Assembly: GCA_017506865.1 (NCBI GenBank)
Contig: JAFCMP010000115.1
Span: 178,732-242,731 of the forward strand
Direction: 5' to 3'
Length of the DNA stretch: 64,000 nt
Source of the DNA: Tribonema minus
Taxonomy: Eukaryota > Sar > Xanthophyceae > Tribonematales > Tribonemataceae
Part shown: in pieces, positions 1-12,240 of the stretch
How positions within the stretch are numbered: position 1 is the first letter of the stretch
Layout of the letters: each line of letters starts with the position of its first letter
Translations under genes and position numbers: made by a program
Notes under the pieces: model-generated
Database searches by the model: none
What the model was told of the DNA's origin: nothing
What the model saw: the letters and a program-made list of their open reading frames with translations, nothing else

Positions 1-939
1 CGCAGTGCATCTGCAGCAAGGGCATCATGCTCGTGGATGATTGGTTCGCTTCGGTGAATGAACGACTCTCGCTGTGCGGCCAGCATGTTACGTGAATGGA
101 TTTTGCTTTCATAAACATTTCCTCAGGAACGTTCTCCGCTGTGTTGGAATGATCATGGTTTTGCTCGCCTTGCTGAGCGCCCTTGGATGCATGCTGTTGC
201 TGGGCGTTGCTTAATGCTGCAAGAAGCTCACGTTATCTCGTGAAATCTTGCACGCGTGTAGCGTTTTTGCAACTGCTGAGTAGCAAAGCAGAAACAACTA
301 CATCGAAACAAAAGCATCCACATTGCCCGGCTGCAGTACTTCTGCTGATGACCACCACGCTCGGAGGTTGTGTTTACCACAGGGTGGTGGCTACCAACTG
401 ACCTTGATCTTCACACAATTTGACTTTGATGATGTTGAACTTTGCTGCTCATTCCGCACACGCAAAAGATGAATAGCGTGGACCATTCTGTAGGACAACA
501 GGTTTGTGAGGGAGGGTCTCAGGGAGTGAGCTTGCCATAATTGACTGTAGCTGCAGCTATTGAGCCCACCGAAAGCATGCACCATAAACAGCGAAGACAT
601 GCAATTATTAAACCATCTGTACTCTACCCGCCCTTGCCGCCTTCTGGTTTAGCTGAAGTTGGCTGGCTTTTACAGAGTTCTGCGCAGGCGTCAGCGCACC
701 AGATAGGTAGGGGGGAGGGTGTTCACCTCAGTGTTCCATGCGCCGCTTCCCCTCACCACAATGTGACCACATACATGTTGTGCAGATGAATATTTTGGTG
801 TGCACTAATTGCAGCCTTCTTCCTTCCCCAAAAGTAACGGAATAACAGTGTGTCAACAATTAAAGCGCTAGCTGATGAGATACGTTGGAACGGAAAGCAT
901 AGCACCCGGATAGCTAGTGTCGAGAGTTGTGCAGCACAG
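1..939. other. window edge, no gene resolved
   Basis: I see no exon with convincing splice sites or recognisable protein sequence here. Upstream exons or the 5' UTR of the TPR-like gene beginning near 940 could lie in this stretch or outside the window. Confidence 0.4.
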
Positions 940-3243
940 CAATCTTGGCACACGCATGTCGGAAGCAATATGGTTAGAGCTGCTGCAGGCATTAGCAGAT
1001 CTGGAAAAGTTATTGAACGATGCAGATGCCATCTACGAGGACGCCGGTGGCTTCTCTCTGGCTGGCGCATCTACAACAGCCGCTTTGACGCGAGTTGCCA
1101 AGGTGCGAAGGGTGACAAGCCACCGACCGTGCATGCAGCAGGTTTGCTTGGGTCTTCACACAACTGAACAACTCCGGCACGGATCTTCACGATCTTCTTT
1201 CGTGGCGCACTGATGCTGTACCCTTGGAGTACGTGCTTGTTTCAGCGGCGCTCGTTGACGCTAGGTTTATGCATTTGCAAGAAGGACAACACCCATAGGT
1301 GTGCGGCATAGCAAATGATATGACATGATACCAGAGTGATTCGCGGGTGCCCAAAGACCGGGGTTCAACATAGCTTGACCGGAGACAATGGTCGCTGAGC
1401 CGGCCTCCCACCATGCAGAATCAAGTGCCCTCTGCACAATGAAGCGTTTCGCAGCAGCATTCAGCACGTCTACCACTTTGACTGGCCCGCGCATCATCGC
1501 ACCGCATGCTCCCGCTGCCCCCCCCCCCCCCACCGCGTGCGCAAGGTCACGGGTGTCTGCCAACAACGGAATCTGGCCGCACTGCGCGCGCTGCTCGATC
1601 CCGCACGCGCCAAGGTGCTGGCGGCGGCGTTCGCGGCGGAGGGGGGGCACATTGGGGCACGCGCGCTGCTTGAGCGGGCGAAGGGCGAGGCGCTGCCTGC
1701 TATAGAGGGGCTGGTGCAGCGGCTGCACGTGGGCACTCTGACGTGAGTCACCACAACACACATAAATGCATTGCGAAAACTTCCAAATATATCTGATAAA
1801 CACGAACGCAAACCCAAGGAAACCTCAGTAGGGACGAATGATCAAGACAATTAAATAGAAAATAAATTGGCTAGACCGCAGTTTCTCATGGTGGTGCAGG
1901 GCTTCACACGCGTTTTGTGCGGCGTTAGCACAGGCACGCAGCTTGCATATCTGCTCTGCTGCTGGCGCTGCAGATGCACGTGCTGATGTTGTCTGGCTGC
2001 AGCCTTGGCGCTGACAAATGACAGGTGTTGGTGTACGTGGTACTGCAGCAGCTGGTCACGTTTCATTATTCCTGGCTGCATTGATGCTAGAGTCGTGGAT
2101 CCGGTCTTGCTTGAATGCAGAATGCTGCCGGTCCGCGCTGGCCTCTGGAATGCATCGTATTGCCCTGCAGTTACATTTCAGCTGCGCCTGGCAGGCATCG
2201 TGAGCACAAATGACCATGCCAGAGTTGTTGGGCTCGCCAACGCCTTAAAGAGTGGCGATGGTGGCGAGTACACTTAAGAGTGTGCTATTGAACGCCGATA
2301 CTGCCGGCCATGTACTTCACGCCTCACTGTGGCAGGCATCAAGCTGCTGCCAATCATGGTGCTTTCTACAAGCAAGTCCCTAGGAAGTGGCAGTCATCGA
2401 CAACAGCAGTGCCTGCAGTACATATTTAGCGTTTAATGAGGTGAGGTACCTACAGTGTGATAGATACTGTATGGCACCTCCCTCATGCAAAAGAGCAGCG
2501 CACCAGACTAAGCAGCGATGCCACAGTCTACACCAGTCTATGACAGGATGCTAAACCGCAAGCTTTACTGCACATCCGCTGCTGCCTTGCTTGCGCTCTG
2601 GCTGTGTAAGCAGTGTCCATGGTGGTCTCGTTGAGACCGTTGCAGCCTACATGCCCCCTAACAATCAAAGGCGGTATGACGTGGCTTCAGCTTGCAGCTT
2701 CCCAATCATTGCACATTGACACGTAGCAGCTATCACACATGAAAGTCAACGGCAAGCATGCGGTTTCGCTACAATCACATTTTGTGTGCTGCTCATGGCT
2801 TGCACAGGGGCGCTGAGCTGGAGGCGTACCAAGCACAATTGGCTGAGGTATGTATGTGTTTGTTTGAAGTTTAACCTGCAGTGCTCCACGGCGCTGGGGG
2901 GTGCCCTACTGGGTGACGGGTTTTGAAGTGCATTTGAAGTTGAAGTACACGGCGCTCTGGCGCCACGCGCCGCCATTTCACCGGCGTTGCCTCTGCAGAA
3001 GTAAAAAAGTAGCAGTAGAAAGAGTAAGATGAAGGCTTTCTGTGGGGATAGAAAAGCATACTCGAACACGTGCGCGTTGGGAGTGAATCAACGTGTCAAG
3101 CGTGTGAATTGCGGCAATCGCGTGCGTTCACCGCATGTATCTGCAAAACAGGCTCGCCCACGGCGCAATGGTCTGACGTTCCTTTTAAAAAACCAGGATC
3201 TTTCTGTTCATTGCTTGCATTGGTTTAGATATATATATATATA

Positions 3244-3324
<81 letters not shown>

Positions 3325-6300
3325 ACGTGTGTGTTTACGTGTAAAAGTTAATCTAAAGTCAAACAAAGGCGCATATAGTGAAAGCTATCAAAGTCCAACC
3401 TCAAATGCATGAAGCGGGCACGTCACCAGTTGAAGAGTTGAAACGCTCTCCGGGCCTGACGACATGTACGCTTCTCAGGCCGCAGGAGCTGGCAAGCGCG
3501 GGATGTCACACTATACACCACTACAGCCCGCCTTCTCATGCGCCTTCAACTGTGATTGATGGACGTTGTTGCAGAAAACGCGCGGGTCTCATACCTCAAG
3601 CAATGCTCAGCTAGAGCCCGTTGCAGAAGATGCAGGCGACGATGATGCCGGCGAAGAAGTGCTGCCGGTCGTGCGCGTCATTGAGGATCTGCAGGTGTTG
3701 GAGCCTGATGAGACCTGGGAGGTGGAGGGCATTGCGCCCAGCAGCATCAGGCCGGAGATGCCGACTGTCGCTGAGATAAGGCAAGCCGAACTACATGTAC
3801 ATCATACTTCAAAGTATCATACACTTTCAAGTATAAAAGTGGCTGATCAGACAGCAATAAAGTGTTGGTAAAATCTACTTCAGAATGCCATCAGGGCAGC
3901 AAATGGCTTGAGTTGGCTTTCCTGATGCACAACCGTAGCTTCTGCCGACAGTGCATGCCTGCGATATGTATTCTTGCCTGCGAATATGCATCCTTCTGCT
4001 GGCGTGAATGTAGCTCCGCTGTGTCATGCAGTGAGGCCAGTGTCGGCCTTTCAAGCTTGGCCAGTATAGAATGACCGGGCACCGCTGCTTGCGCGAGGCT
4101 TCTTGCTGCAAGCGGCGCCGCCTCCGCTGCAGTGTCATTCCTCGTCTGCCTACAACACTTCAGTAGCACTAGATGAGGGTCAGACGCTGCATTCGCCAAT
4201 GGATTGAAATTTGTAGCTACATTGCTCAGCACTCTACCGCTGACGCAATCGATGTCGTCGCCACGCGCCGCTCTTTCAGCGCCGCCCGGCCGCGTCACGC
4301 GGCGCTGCAGCTGTGCCTGGGGTGGGACTGTCACGCGCCCGCTGCATGCGCGCTGCGCTATCGCCACTTGCATCCTCAAGATATAGCACTGTGCGCCGCT
4401 ACTGCAAGCGGCGTTGCAGCGTCGAGAGGGGCGAGTGAGGGCGCATTGGGGGCCTTGGATCGGGCGTTGGCAGCTCTTGAGGCGCAAGAGGGCGCCCCTG
4501 AGTTGGCGTCTGCGCGGGCAGCGGAGGGTATCGTCGGTACCGCAGCGAAGACGCCAGTCAAGTCAGTGTTGGTGAGTGTGGGGGGAGGGGGGGGGGTCTC
4601 ACGATCGAGGCTTCATGACCCACTCTGTGAATCGTGTCATGGAGCTTGTTGTCATGCAGGATGTTCTTGAGGCCGCTGACAGTGTCAGCGTACTGGTCCT
4701 GCGTGTGCATCTAGGTCAACTGGCTGTGCTGTGGGAAGCTCGCCAAGTACTCATTGCCGCATGTGATTGTCCGCAGATTACTGGTCCCCTTGAGCCACAG
4801 CCAGCACTTACAGTGGTCCATGCCTTGGTTGCACCGTCTCAGCGTTGTTTCGCTTTCCACGGCAGCAATAGCGTCCATCCCGCGCCGCGCGTCTCACATG
4901 CATCATGCCACAACACAGTGCCGCTCAGCTCATCGCCCCCCCCCCCCCCCCCCCCCTTCTGTACAGGCGTTCGAAGACACGCTCGCACAGGCCAAGCAGG
5001 AGGCAGCGGCCCCCAGTGCCAGCCCTTGGGCGCACTACCGCCTGGCCATCATCCTGGAGGGTCTAGGCCTATGGGGCAGCGCCTGCGAGGCGTACTGCAC
5101 TGCCAGGAGGGGGCTGGGGGGGGGAGAGGGGGCTGCGGCGCTGGGGGAGTGGCGCTGCCGGCAGGAGTGCGCCGCTGCCATGCAGTCACTGGTGAGCGTC
5201 ACCAGTGCAACTTCAACTTGTACTTCAAATTGGTGCCAACGATGGCGGTCTGCTGGCGTGCGCCCGTCGTTTCAGCAGTCGCCGACTGGGGAGCCCTTGC
5301 AACAGTGTTATTAAAGTACCCGAGTGTAGCAGTGTTGAGACAAGCGTCCTCAGTCGCATCGCGGCGGCCGCGGTGCGAACTTCTATTTCTGGCATTGTGA
5401 TGTTGTTGCGATTATCAGCACCGCATGCAGATAGCTCTGCAAGGCTAGACCAAGGCAGCAGTCGGTCTGTGTCGTTCCGCATGATTTTAAAAGTAAGTCA
5501 TAGCCGACACCTCGCACACTCACTGGGTCCAACACACATGGCGTTGGCATACATGATCGCTTGTCGTTTTATTCATGCCTCTTGTCCGATGCACGGATGC
5601 CCGTGCAGATGTGACCCACTGCAGCCACACAGACAATACGCAATTGCGCATCAATATGCTCCCGCTGCTCCTAACGTGCACCTGCAGCGCGTCGGATCCG
5701 CTCCGCATGGCAGCGCGCAACAGTACGCCTCCGTCACCGAGGACGAGCTTCAACAAGAGCGCCGCCTGCTGGCCCAGTACGGGTACGGAGAGACCCCGCT
5801 AGAGCTGCTGTTATACTGCGCGGCCGCCGGCAATTGTGACGGGGAATCGTGCAGAGGCCTCCACGTGGCACTGGCAGAGGTCAGAACCAGTGTTAGGGTC
5901 AGGGATACCTCTAATACTACTAGGGTTGAGATTTGGTAAGGGTTAGGACGTGGTGGTGCGGTCATCGTTGTATGCGGTGACAAGCCCGAGAGAGGTTGTG
6001 CTGGTTGGCCCAGCCAATGTACGAGGCGAGACACAGCAGCGGTGCTGTACCCAACACAGCCGGGGGGATACCGGCGGCGCAACCACACCTACGCCAGTGG
6101 CCCCATAATGCCAATCAGTGAAGTCGCCAATGACCCAATGAGCCATTCACCCGCGCCTGACACGATGCCGGCTTCCCGCTTCAGGCTTGGGCCCGCTCAA
6201 CCCCTGCACCTGTCAAGAAGAATCTGCTAATATATCTATTGCAAACTGCCTCGCCATATAAGGCTCCAGCACCAGAATGTGTCGGTTGTGCTGGAGCGCG

Positions 6301-6846
6301 GCTGACAAAGACATTTGACGTTCGGACTGCGGCATCTTGTCCAAGCAGAGACCCGTCGCTGAGGAATGCCGTATGCCCGCTTGTGTGCGCCATGCATGCA
6401 TGTCCCGTGGGCCGCCCCCAGTGCTCCGCGCATCTGTGCATACTGCGAGCACATACCCATTCCGTCGGTGCACATCAAGTCTCTCAGCACTTGCCCTCTG
6501 ATCCCCCCCCTCCTCCAGAAATCACGCTGCGACGGTGTCGCGCGCCGTTGTCCAGGCCCGTGTCGCCTAAGACGACGGTGCTGCGCACCGCTCGCAGAGT
6601 ACATGTCGTTGTATACGACCACGTTGCGCAATGTAACGCCCCCCTCCACTGCTGCGCGCGCAGGCCCGCCTGCAGCGCGGCGATGGCGAAGCAGCGCTCA
6701 GCGCCTGCGAGCACGTCCTGCAGCAGCACGGCTCAGGCGATGCGGAGGCGCTCGCGCTGTCGGGGCAGGCGTTGGCAGCGCTCGGCAGGCTTGCAGAAGC
6801 AGCAGCAGTGCTCCGTACGCTGCGCTGCTCCGCAGTAGCTCCGTGA
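940..6846 (+). CDS. TPR-like protein of unknown family, probable multi-exon gene
   Basis: Not recognised as a named family. Proposed exons are 956-1102 (ATG 956, or an internal exon from 940), 1546-1742, 3601-3780, 4409-4571, 4967-5191, 5688-5879 and 6664-6846 (stop TGA 6844-6846). All seven join in phase and give about 428 residues. The last four are best supported: donors are GTGAGT at 4572, GTGAGC at 5192 and GTCAGA at 5880, and a long poly(C) tract precedes the 4967 acceptor. The 3780 donor would be GC (GCAAGC). The product is Ala/Leu/Glu-rich and helical. Pieces such as WAHYRLAIILEGLGLW and LSGQALAALGRLAEAAAVL look like tetratricopeptide helix pairs. An acidic stretch lies near residues 116-150. 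A scaffold or adaptor role is only an inference from the repeats. Starts of exons 1-4 are uncertain, small exons may be missing, and the 5' end may lie outside the window. Confidence 0.5.
3228..3322. repeat. (AT)n then (GT)n microsatellite
   Basis: A short AT dinucleotide run is followed by a nearly pure GT run of about 75 bp, within the proposed second intron of the TPR-like gene. Confidence 0.95.
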
Positions 6847-8375
6847 CACTGCCTTTCCTGATGTGCTCACCCAAGAGCGTATTGTTTCTGAAGTGTAGAA
6901 GGCGGTGCATGCAGCGAGAGGGCGCGCAAGAACGCACGGCACTCGCCTTTGGGCGTGCCGCGCGCATACTGATGCATCATACTTCCGTGAAGCCGTTTGA
7001 TGCGTGGCCACAACACCCTTCTCTGCGCAGCGTTGTGAGTAAGCCGACAAACCCCGCGCTGGCATTCAGTTCTGTGCGAACGCTCTGAAGCCTACATGCC
7101 AGGATGAGCTGCCTGAGCTCTGCCGTAAACCATGCGGGTGATTTGTGTGTGCACAGCGTGCACGTAATGAGTATACGCACTTGGTCCAAGTTGAACCGTG
7201 CCGCGCCGCGCGCCGCCAATGCGGCTGCCTGTGTCCTCAATGAACTGGTGCTTGCGGCGTTGCCAGCGAAGTCAGTGCTCAATAGAGCTGCGCGCAGCCC
7301 TCCCCGCGCTGCCATTCATGATGCAACAACGAATTGGCACCATGTGCAATGCTGCTCTCAATCGCGTGTGCTGACTGGCACTCCAGTCTACATTGCGCCT
7401 ACAGTGGCGCCCGCAACAAATTATTACAATATGAGCATCACCTACGCCGACTGAGCACTGTTTCTTCCGTGTACAGGTCACATTCCTACAGGAACACACA
7501 GGCGTAATACTCAAAAGTCACTCTCAGCATCACTGCGCAATTTATAGTTGGTTGCTGGCCGGTTCTGCACAGCACAGCAGATGCATGCAGTGCCGCCACT
7601 GCGACAGCAATTGACACCATCCTGACTTGCACTGCTTCGCAGTAACAGTCAATGCATTGGCCATTCATGCATAGTCTTAGCTCCAACCACCAACAATACA
7701 TTTAAAAAGCTTGGGAAGGCATCGACGGCCATCAATCAATAATTACTATAGTAAACATAGCACGCACGCGTGTATGCGTTAATATCATGGTGTGCTACGT
7801 TTGCCCCTTGCAATGGCCCCTCCCACGCTGGCAAGCCAAAGCCTCCCCTTCATCAGCAGGAAACGATGTTTTGCACACAACAACACTCACGCATCTGACC
7901 GTACTGTTGAGGCCGAAATGGCACAGCACAGTCTCTAAGGCGACCAGTAAGTTGCAGTTGCAGCAGACGAGTCTGCTTTTCAAGGCAGCTTTTTGTGACA
8001 TGGCAACAACACCTGCCTTTAGAAACAGTCACTCGTCACACTTGAGCCCCCAGGTAATTTCCTCTCCAGGCAGTGTGTCTGCTGTATCCTGAAAATATGA
8101 TGGGGGTTACATGCAGCCGTACGATGCTAGTGCCTTGTATTAATTGTTAAGACTGCAACGCCTGTCACACAGCGCGCGGACCGCCTACTGGGTATCACGA
8201 GAACGCACAGTTTTGATGATGGTTGTGTCCGTCAGGCTGCTGGCAGATCAAGTTCAACGTCAAATTGATGCGTGTCACCTCCCTGAGGCGTGTCACCAAA
8301 ATGTCCGCCTGCGCCAGGCGCGCTGTGCAGCACTCATACACGCAAAGTCCTGGGAAGACAGAGACAGCAAGCGTC
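6847..8375. other. intergenic region, nothing recognised
   Basis: No exon, RNA gene or repeat could be supported between the stop of the TPR-like gene and the ATG of the Gly/Trp-rich peptide gene. The promoter of the latter presumably lies in its right part, but I see no clear core element. Confidence 0.4.
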
Positions 8376-9189
8376 ATGAAGGCCGTTTTCCTGTTCGCCA
8401 TCGTGGCCATGTGCCTGGCCAGCGTCATGGGCGCGACCACGCCCCTGCCGAGGCACCGCCGTCGTGCGCTCGCGGAAGGCGAGGTTGCTCACCATGGCGG
8501 GCCTCCTCGTCACCTGCGGGGCGCCGACACTCCCGCGCAGCGCGACCTATGTAAGTATCCTATTTGTCATCCTCTATCTTGCAACATCGCCGCCATCCTG
8601 TCGCCGATCTGTAACGCATTGTCAAGTCCGCAGCACTGAAAGTCCGTGACCGTTTCTGCCGCCGTCTGATCGCTGTCAGGGGGTGGTTGGGGAGGAGGCT
8701 GGGGCGGCTACGGCTGGGGCGGCGGCTGGGGCGGCTGGGGCGGCTACGGCTGGGGCGGCTGGGGCGGTACGTCGCACTACGCAAGCGTGCGTTGAATGGC
8801 TCAACCCTGTTCGTGTACATTTCGTGTCGGCCTGATTTGCCCGCTTTCCTGTAGCTGCTTGATATTGACAATTGGCTCCACACTTGTTGCCACTACCAGC
8901 TTAGAATACCTGCTTGCAGACCCGTTTGAAGTTTGCCATCCAGATCCTACATGCGACGAGCACTGCTCTTGTGGACTTGATCGTTCTACGCAGGCCACCA
9001 GACCCCAGCAGTTTGTTGCACAGATGCATTGAACAACGTGCACATGCCCTGCTTACTACCCTTCCCCCCTCTTGACATATTCAACAGCACACGCATCAGC
9101 TCCCATCTGCGACTGACACACCTTTTTTTCTTTTCATTCCCGCCCCCTCAGGCTACCCCTGGGGCGGCTGGTACGGCGGCTGGTGGTAA
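8376..9189 (+). CDS. secreted Gly/Trp/Tyr-rich peptide precursor, 99 residues
   Basis: Three exons join in phase: 8376-8550, 8680-8766 and 9152-9189 (300 nt, stop TAA 9187-9189). Donors are GTAAGT (8551) and GTACGT (8767); acceptors end in CTGTCAG and CCCCCTCAG. Residues 1-20 form a clear signal peptide (MKAVFLFAIVAMCLASV then MGA). A basic, His/Arg-containing pro-region follows, with PRHRRRALAEG and RHLRGAD. The C-terminal 40 or so residues are built almost only of Gly, Trp and Tyr as GGWGG and GGYGWGG repeats, ending in WYGGWW. Codons in the repeat are near-uniform GGC/TGG. The layout resembles precursors of secreted glycine-rich peptides (antimicrobial, wall or matrix types), but I can assign no family. 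GW repeats also serve as Argonaute hooks; the signal peptide argues against that here. The RHRRR site could be a processing site (inference). Confidence 0.8.
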
Positions 9190-12100
9190 ACACCAAGACC
9201 CCCCGCCCCCCCTACCCCCCTTTCCAACGGGGGTCGACGGTCGCACCGGCGCCGAGGGCAGCCATCACGCAGTCCAAGCTCCACATCCTTGCCCAGTCAG
9301 CATTCCAAGTCTCGCGCCGGCAGGCGCTGGCAGCATAGCGCGAGACGCATCCACAATCCTCGCGGGAACTTGAGTTGGAGAATGGTACATGTTTGACGTG
9401 CGTGATTGTTGTACACTGGCCGATCGCGGGCCGCCTTTTTGCGCGCGCGCGTGCGGTCACCGTCAGAGGCGCGTTGTAACCTAACGACTGCATGCGCGCG
9501 GCTGCATGCATGCTCTCGGGCGCGCTAAATCAGGGGGTAAGATTGAGTCATGGTGCGATGCAGCGGCAGGGGGGTGGGGGGTGAGCTGTCGCGCACGGCA
9601 GATGCATGCGCTTTTGGGCTGTTGATTGCCGGGCGCGCGCGCAAGCGCGCGCCAGCCATTTCAATTTGAACCTTTCACACGAGCCTCCTGTGTTTTTCGT
9701 GCGTCTCGTGGATTTCTGTCAGTCCGCTGTGGTGCTGGCATTATTGGTGCATTGCTCCTGTTGCAACTGCAACACTGCACATGGTTGTATCTGAGACTGG
9801 GTTGCCCACAATTGACACGATGTGACTGCTGCTTGTGAGCATGCCTGCTGTTCGAGGTGCCATTGAATCATGTCAGTCGTCTTTCGAGCTGAGGTACTCT
9901 CAGTTGCCTTTACAACTGTCTCTTTACTCATGATGCCATCTGTCGCCACCTTAAACGGCAGCAGGTAGGTGCTGTGTGCGCTTGCTCTCACAGCCCCTTG
10001 TGCTGCATTTGCTACACCTCAAAAGTGTGCTCTATGACCTTGTGTTTACCTTCGCTTGACGAGCATAAAACCCTGAATGATGACGAAGCATGTAGAGTAT
10101 GTGCAGTGTAGCCATCGTACCTGGCTCCCATTGCACACAGGGTGCGCCTGAGCGCATCCCCTTCCGCATTTTGTACTGAGATTGATGTGTACACATATGT
10201 GTACTTAATGATACATGTGCTGTCAGCTGATGTTCCCGAGCTGCCTGGTAGTACCCACGGCTGTGCACGTACATGTATGACAGGTTGATGTTCTGCAGCA
10301 CTGCTGTGCCCAGTGCGTGTACTACTGTGCTTCAGTTTGTTTGTATGCGTGCAAGTAAACAGAAGTTGCGCGATCGCATGCCTTTCAAGCATGCGTTGCG
10401 ATGGCACCCTGACTTTGACTTGCACATCTGACCAGCGGACACGCACTTCAAGTAGGTGGCCCACTGCATGCCAAGTCGCTGGCAAGACCCCTTGCGACAA
10501 ATCAGAGCATGTGTGAACCGAATGCATGGCAGAGTACGCGTACGTGTTGAAGGACTCGCCTGAGCAGCGAGCAGCGCACAGGTGTCAGGGTAGCTTTCCA
10601 ACATGCAGGTCACAACGACAGCAGCACTCATGATGACATGTCGACACACTTTGCAAAGCGAACAATGCAGCGGTCGCGGCAAGCGCTAACCTCGACAGGG
10701 CATGCAACCCTAATTGTGCAACAGCGCCACATTGTGCTGGTGCCTGATAATCCATATGTGTATGTACATGCGCCAGAGCATGGAGAGCGGCAGTACAGAA
10801 GTCCAGCAGCATGTGCACCTCCTGCGCATGGCGTGCAAGTAGTTTATTCAAGTCCAGGCCATTATCATGCGGCATGCACTGTGTGCTTTCTCCGGCATGT
10901 AAGTGCCGAATGCACGACATTGCATCCATCATCCCGTAATCTGTGTTCAACTTGAAGTTCATGTTGAAAAGTAGTGCTCAGGACGCTGTCATGGCGAGCT
11001 GACTCGTGCACGCAGCGCATGGAGCACCTGCCGAGTCCAAAAACGCATGCACGCAGCAATCACTCTCCCGCAGAAAGGCGGCATGTAGCGGCACGCTTGC
11101 TGCCAGTCGCCTACTTCAGCTGTCGCAGCCTTGTGCACCTGTCACAAAAACTGATCCATGCTCAGATCACCAAAGTGCAATAAGCCAATTGTCATAGAAG
11201 TGCAACAAAGTTGACATACAGTTTGCAAAAGTCAAGCATGTGCTCACCAATTACCTGTGTGTAACCTGCAAAGGCGACTGCAGCTAGGGCCAGGGTTAGC
11301 TGCCACGACGACACGCTACTAGGTTTCACCCCCTAACGCAGCGCACCCTGCCTCATCGATCTCGGGTGGCACTCTTGAGTGAGCAAGGGCGAGCACAGAG
11401 CATGTACACTGCACGAAGTGCTGCTGAGCTTTCATTGAAGTAAACAAAATGCTGGACTTTTTTGAAGTTTCCGGTGTCTCGCGGGCATAAACTTTTTGAA
11501 GTGATTGTCAGCAAGTCACTTGAGATCCGCACTATTCTCTGATCATGTGAGCAAAACAACAGATCAGTTTGGGAGCACCAGCAGGTGCTTGGGTCGTGAA
11601 ACGCCTATGATGCAAAAGAGGGCTACGACTCAGCCAGGACTTTGCACGACCACTCCAGCTGGGACTTTGCGGGCTGCAGACAGAAAAATTGTCATCACGA
11701 GGCGAAAACCGTCGTGCTGCTGATATAATCACATCGAACAGAGTGCAATGATTGAGTACACCACCAAGGCAACCCCAAGGCGAATTGCAACCAAACAGCA
11801 GCCAAGCACAGTGTGCAGCACCAGCAAGAATCCGAACTTCCCCAAGTTTGAACAGGCAGCCACCGGGCGCAGTAATCCCTTGATACTTAGAAGTACTATG
11901 TAGGGCAAGCATGTGCATACCTTCAGATCTTGTCTCACAGGCGTACAAGTGAACGCAGTGCTCAAGTGGTCAAGTCAAGCACACAGTATTGCGCCGCATA
12001 TAGCAGCTGATGGCAAACTTCTGGCAGAAGGGTGGTGTTTAAAAACACCGGTGGGTTTCAAGAACGCAGAACCAGCATACGCCTCAAGACAATCAGCAAG

Positions 12101-12240
12101 TGAGACACGGTCAGAGAGGATATTCAATGACCGCTTGGACATTTCAGGCACTCACAAGTCGAATTGCAATACTGCATACATTGAACACGAGCACTTGCAA
12201 CATCAACTAAGACAACGAGTGTACATTGAAAAATCAACAG
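9190..12240. other. intergenic, no gene recognised
   Basis: About 3 kb without a coding exon I can support. It has lower GC than the genic regions and many stops in all frames. A CG-rich palindromic stretch lies near 9636-9655. The open frames seen here have no domain-like sequence. Confidence 0.5.

Noticed and set aside
3029-3412. Open frame containing a (VC)n repeat
   Set aside because: It is produced by the GT microsatellite and has no flanking coding sequence of its own.
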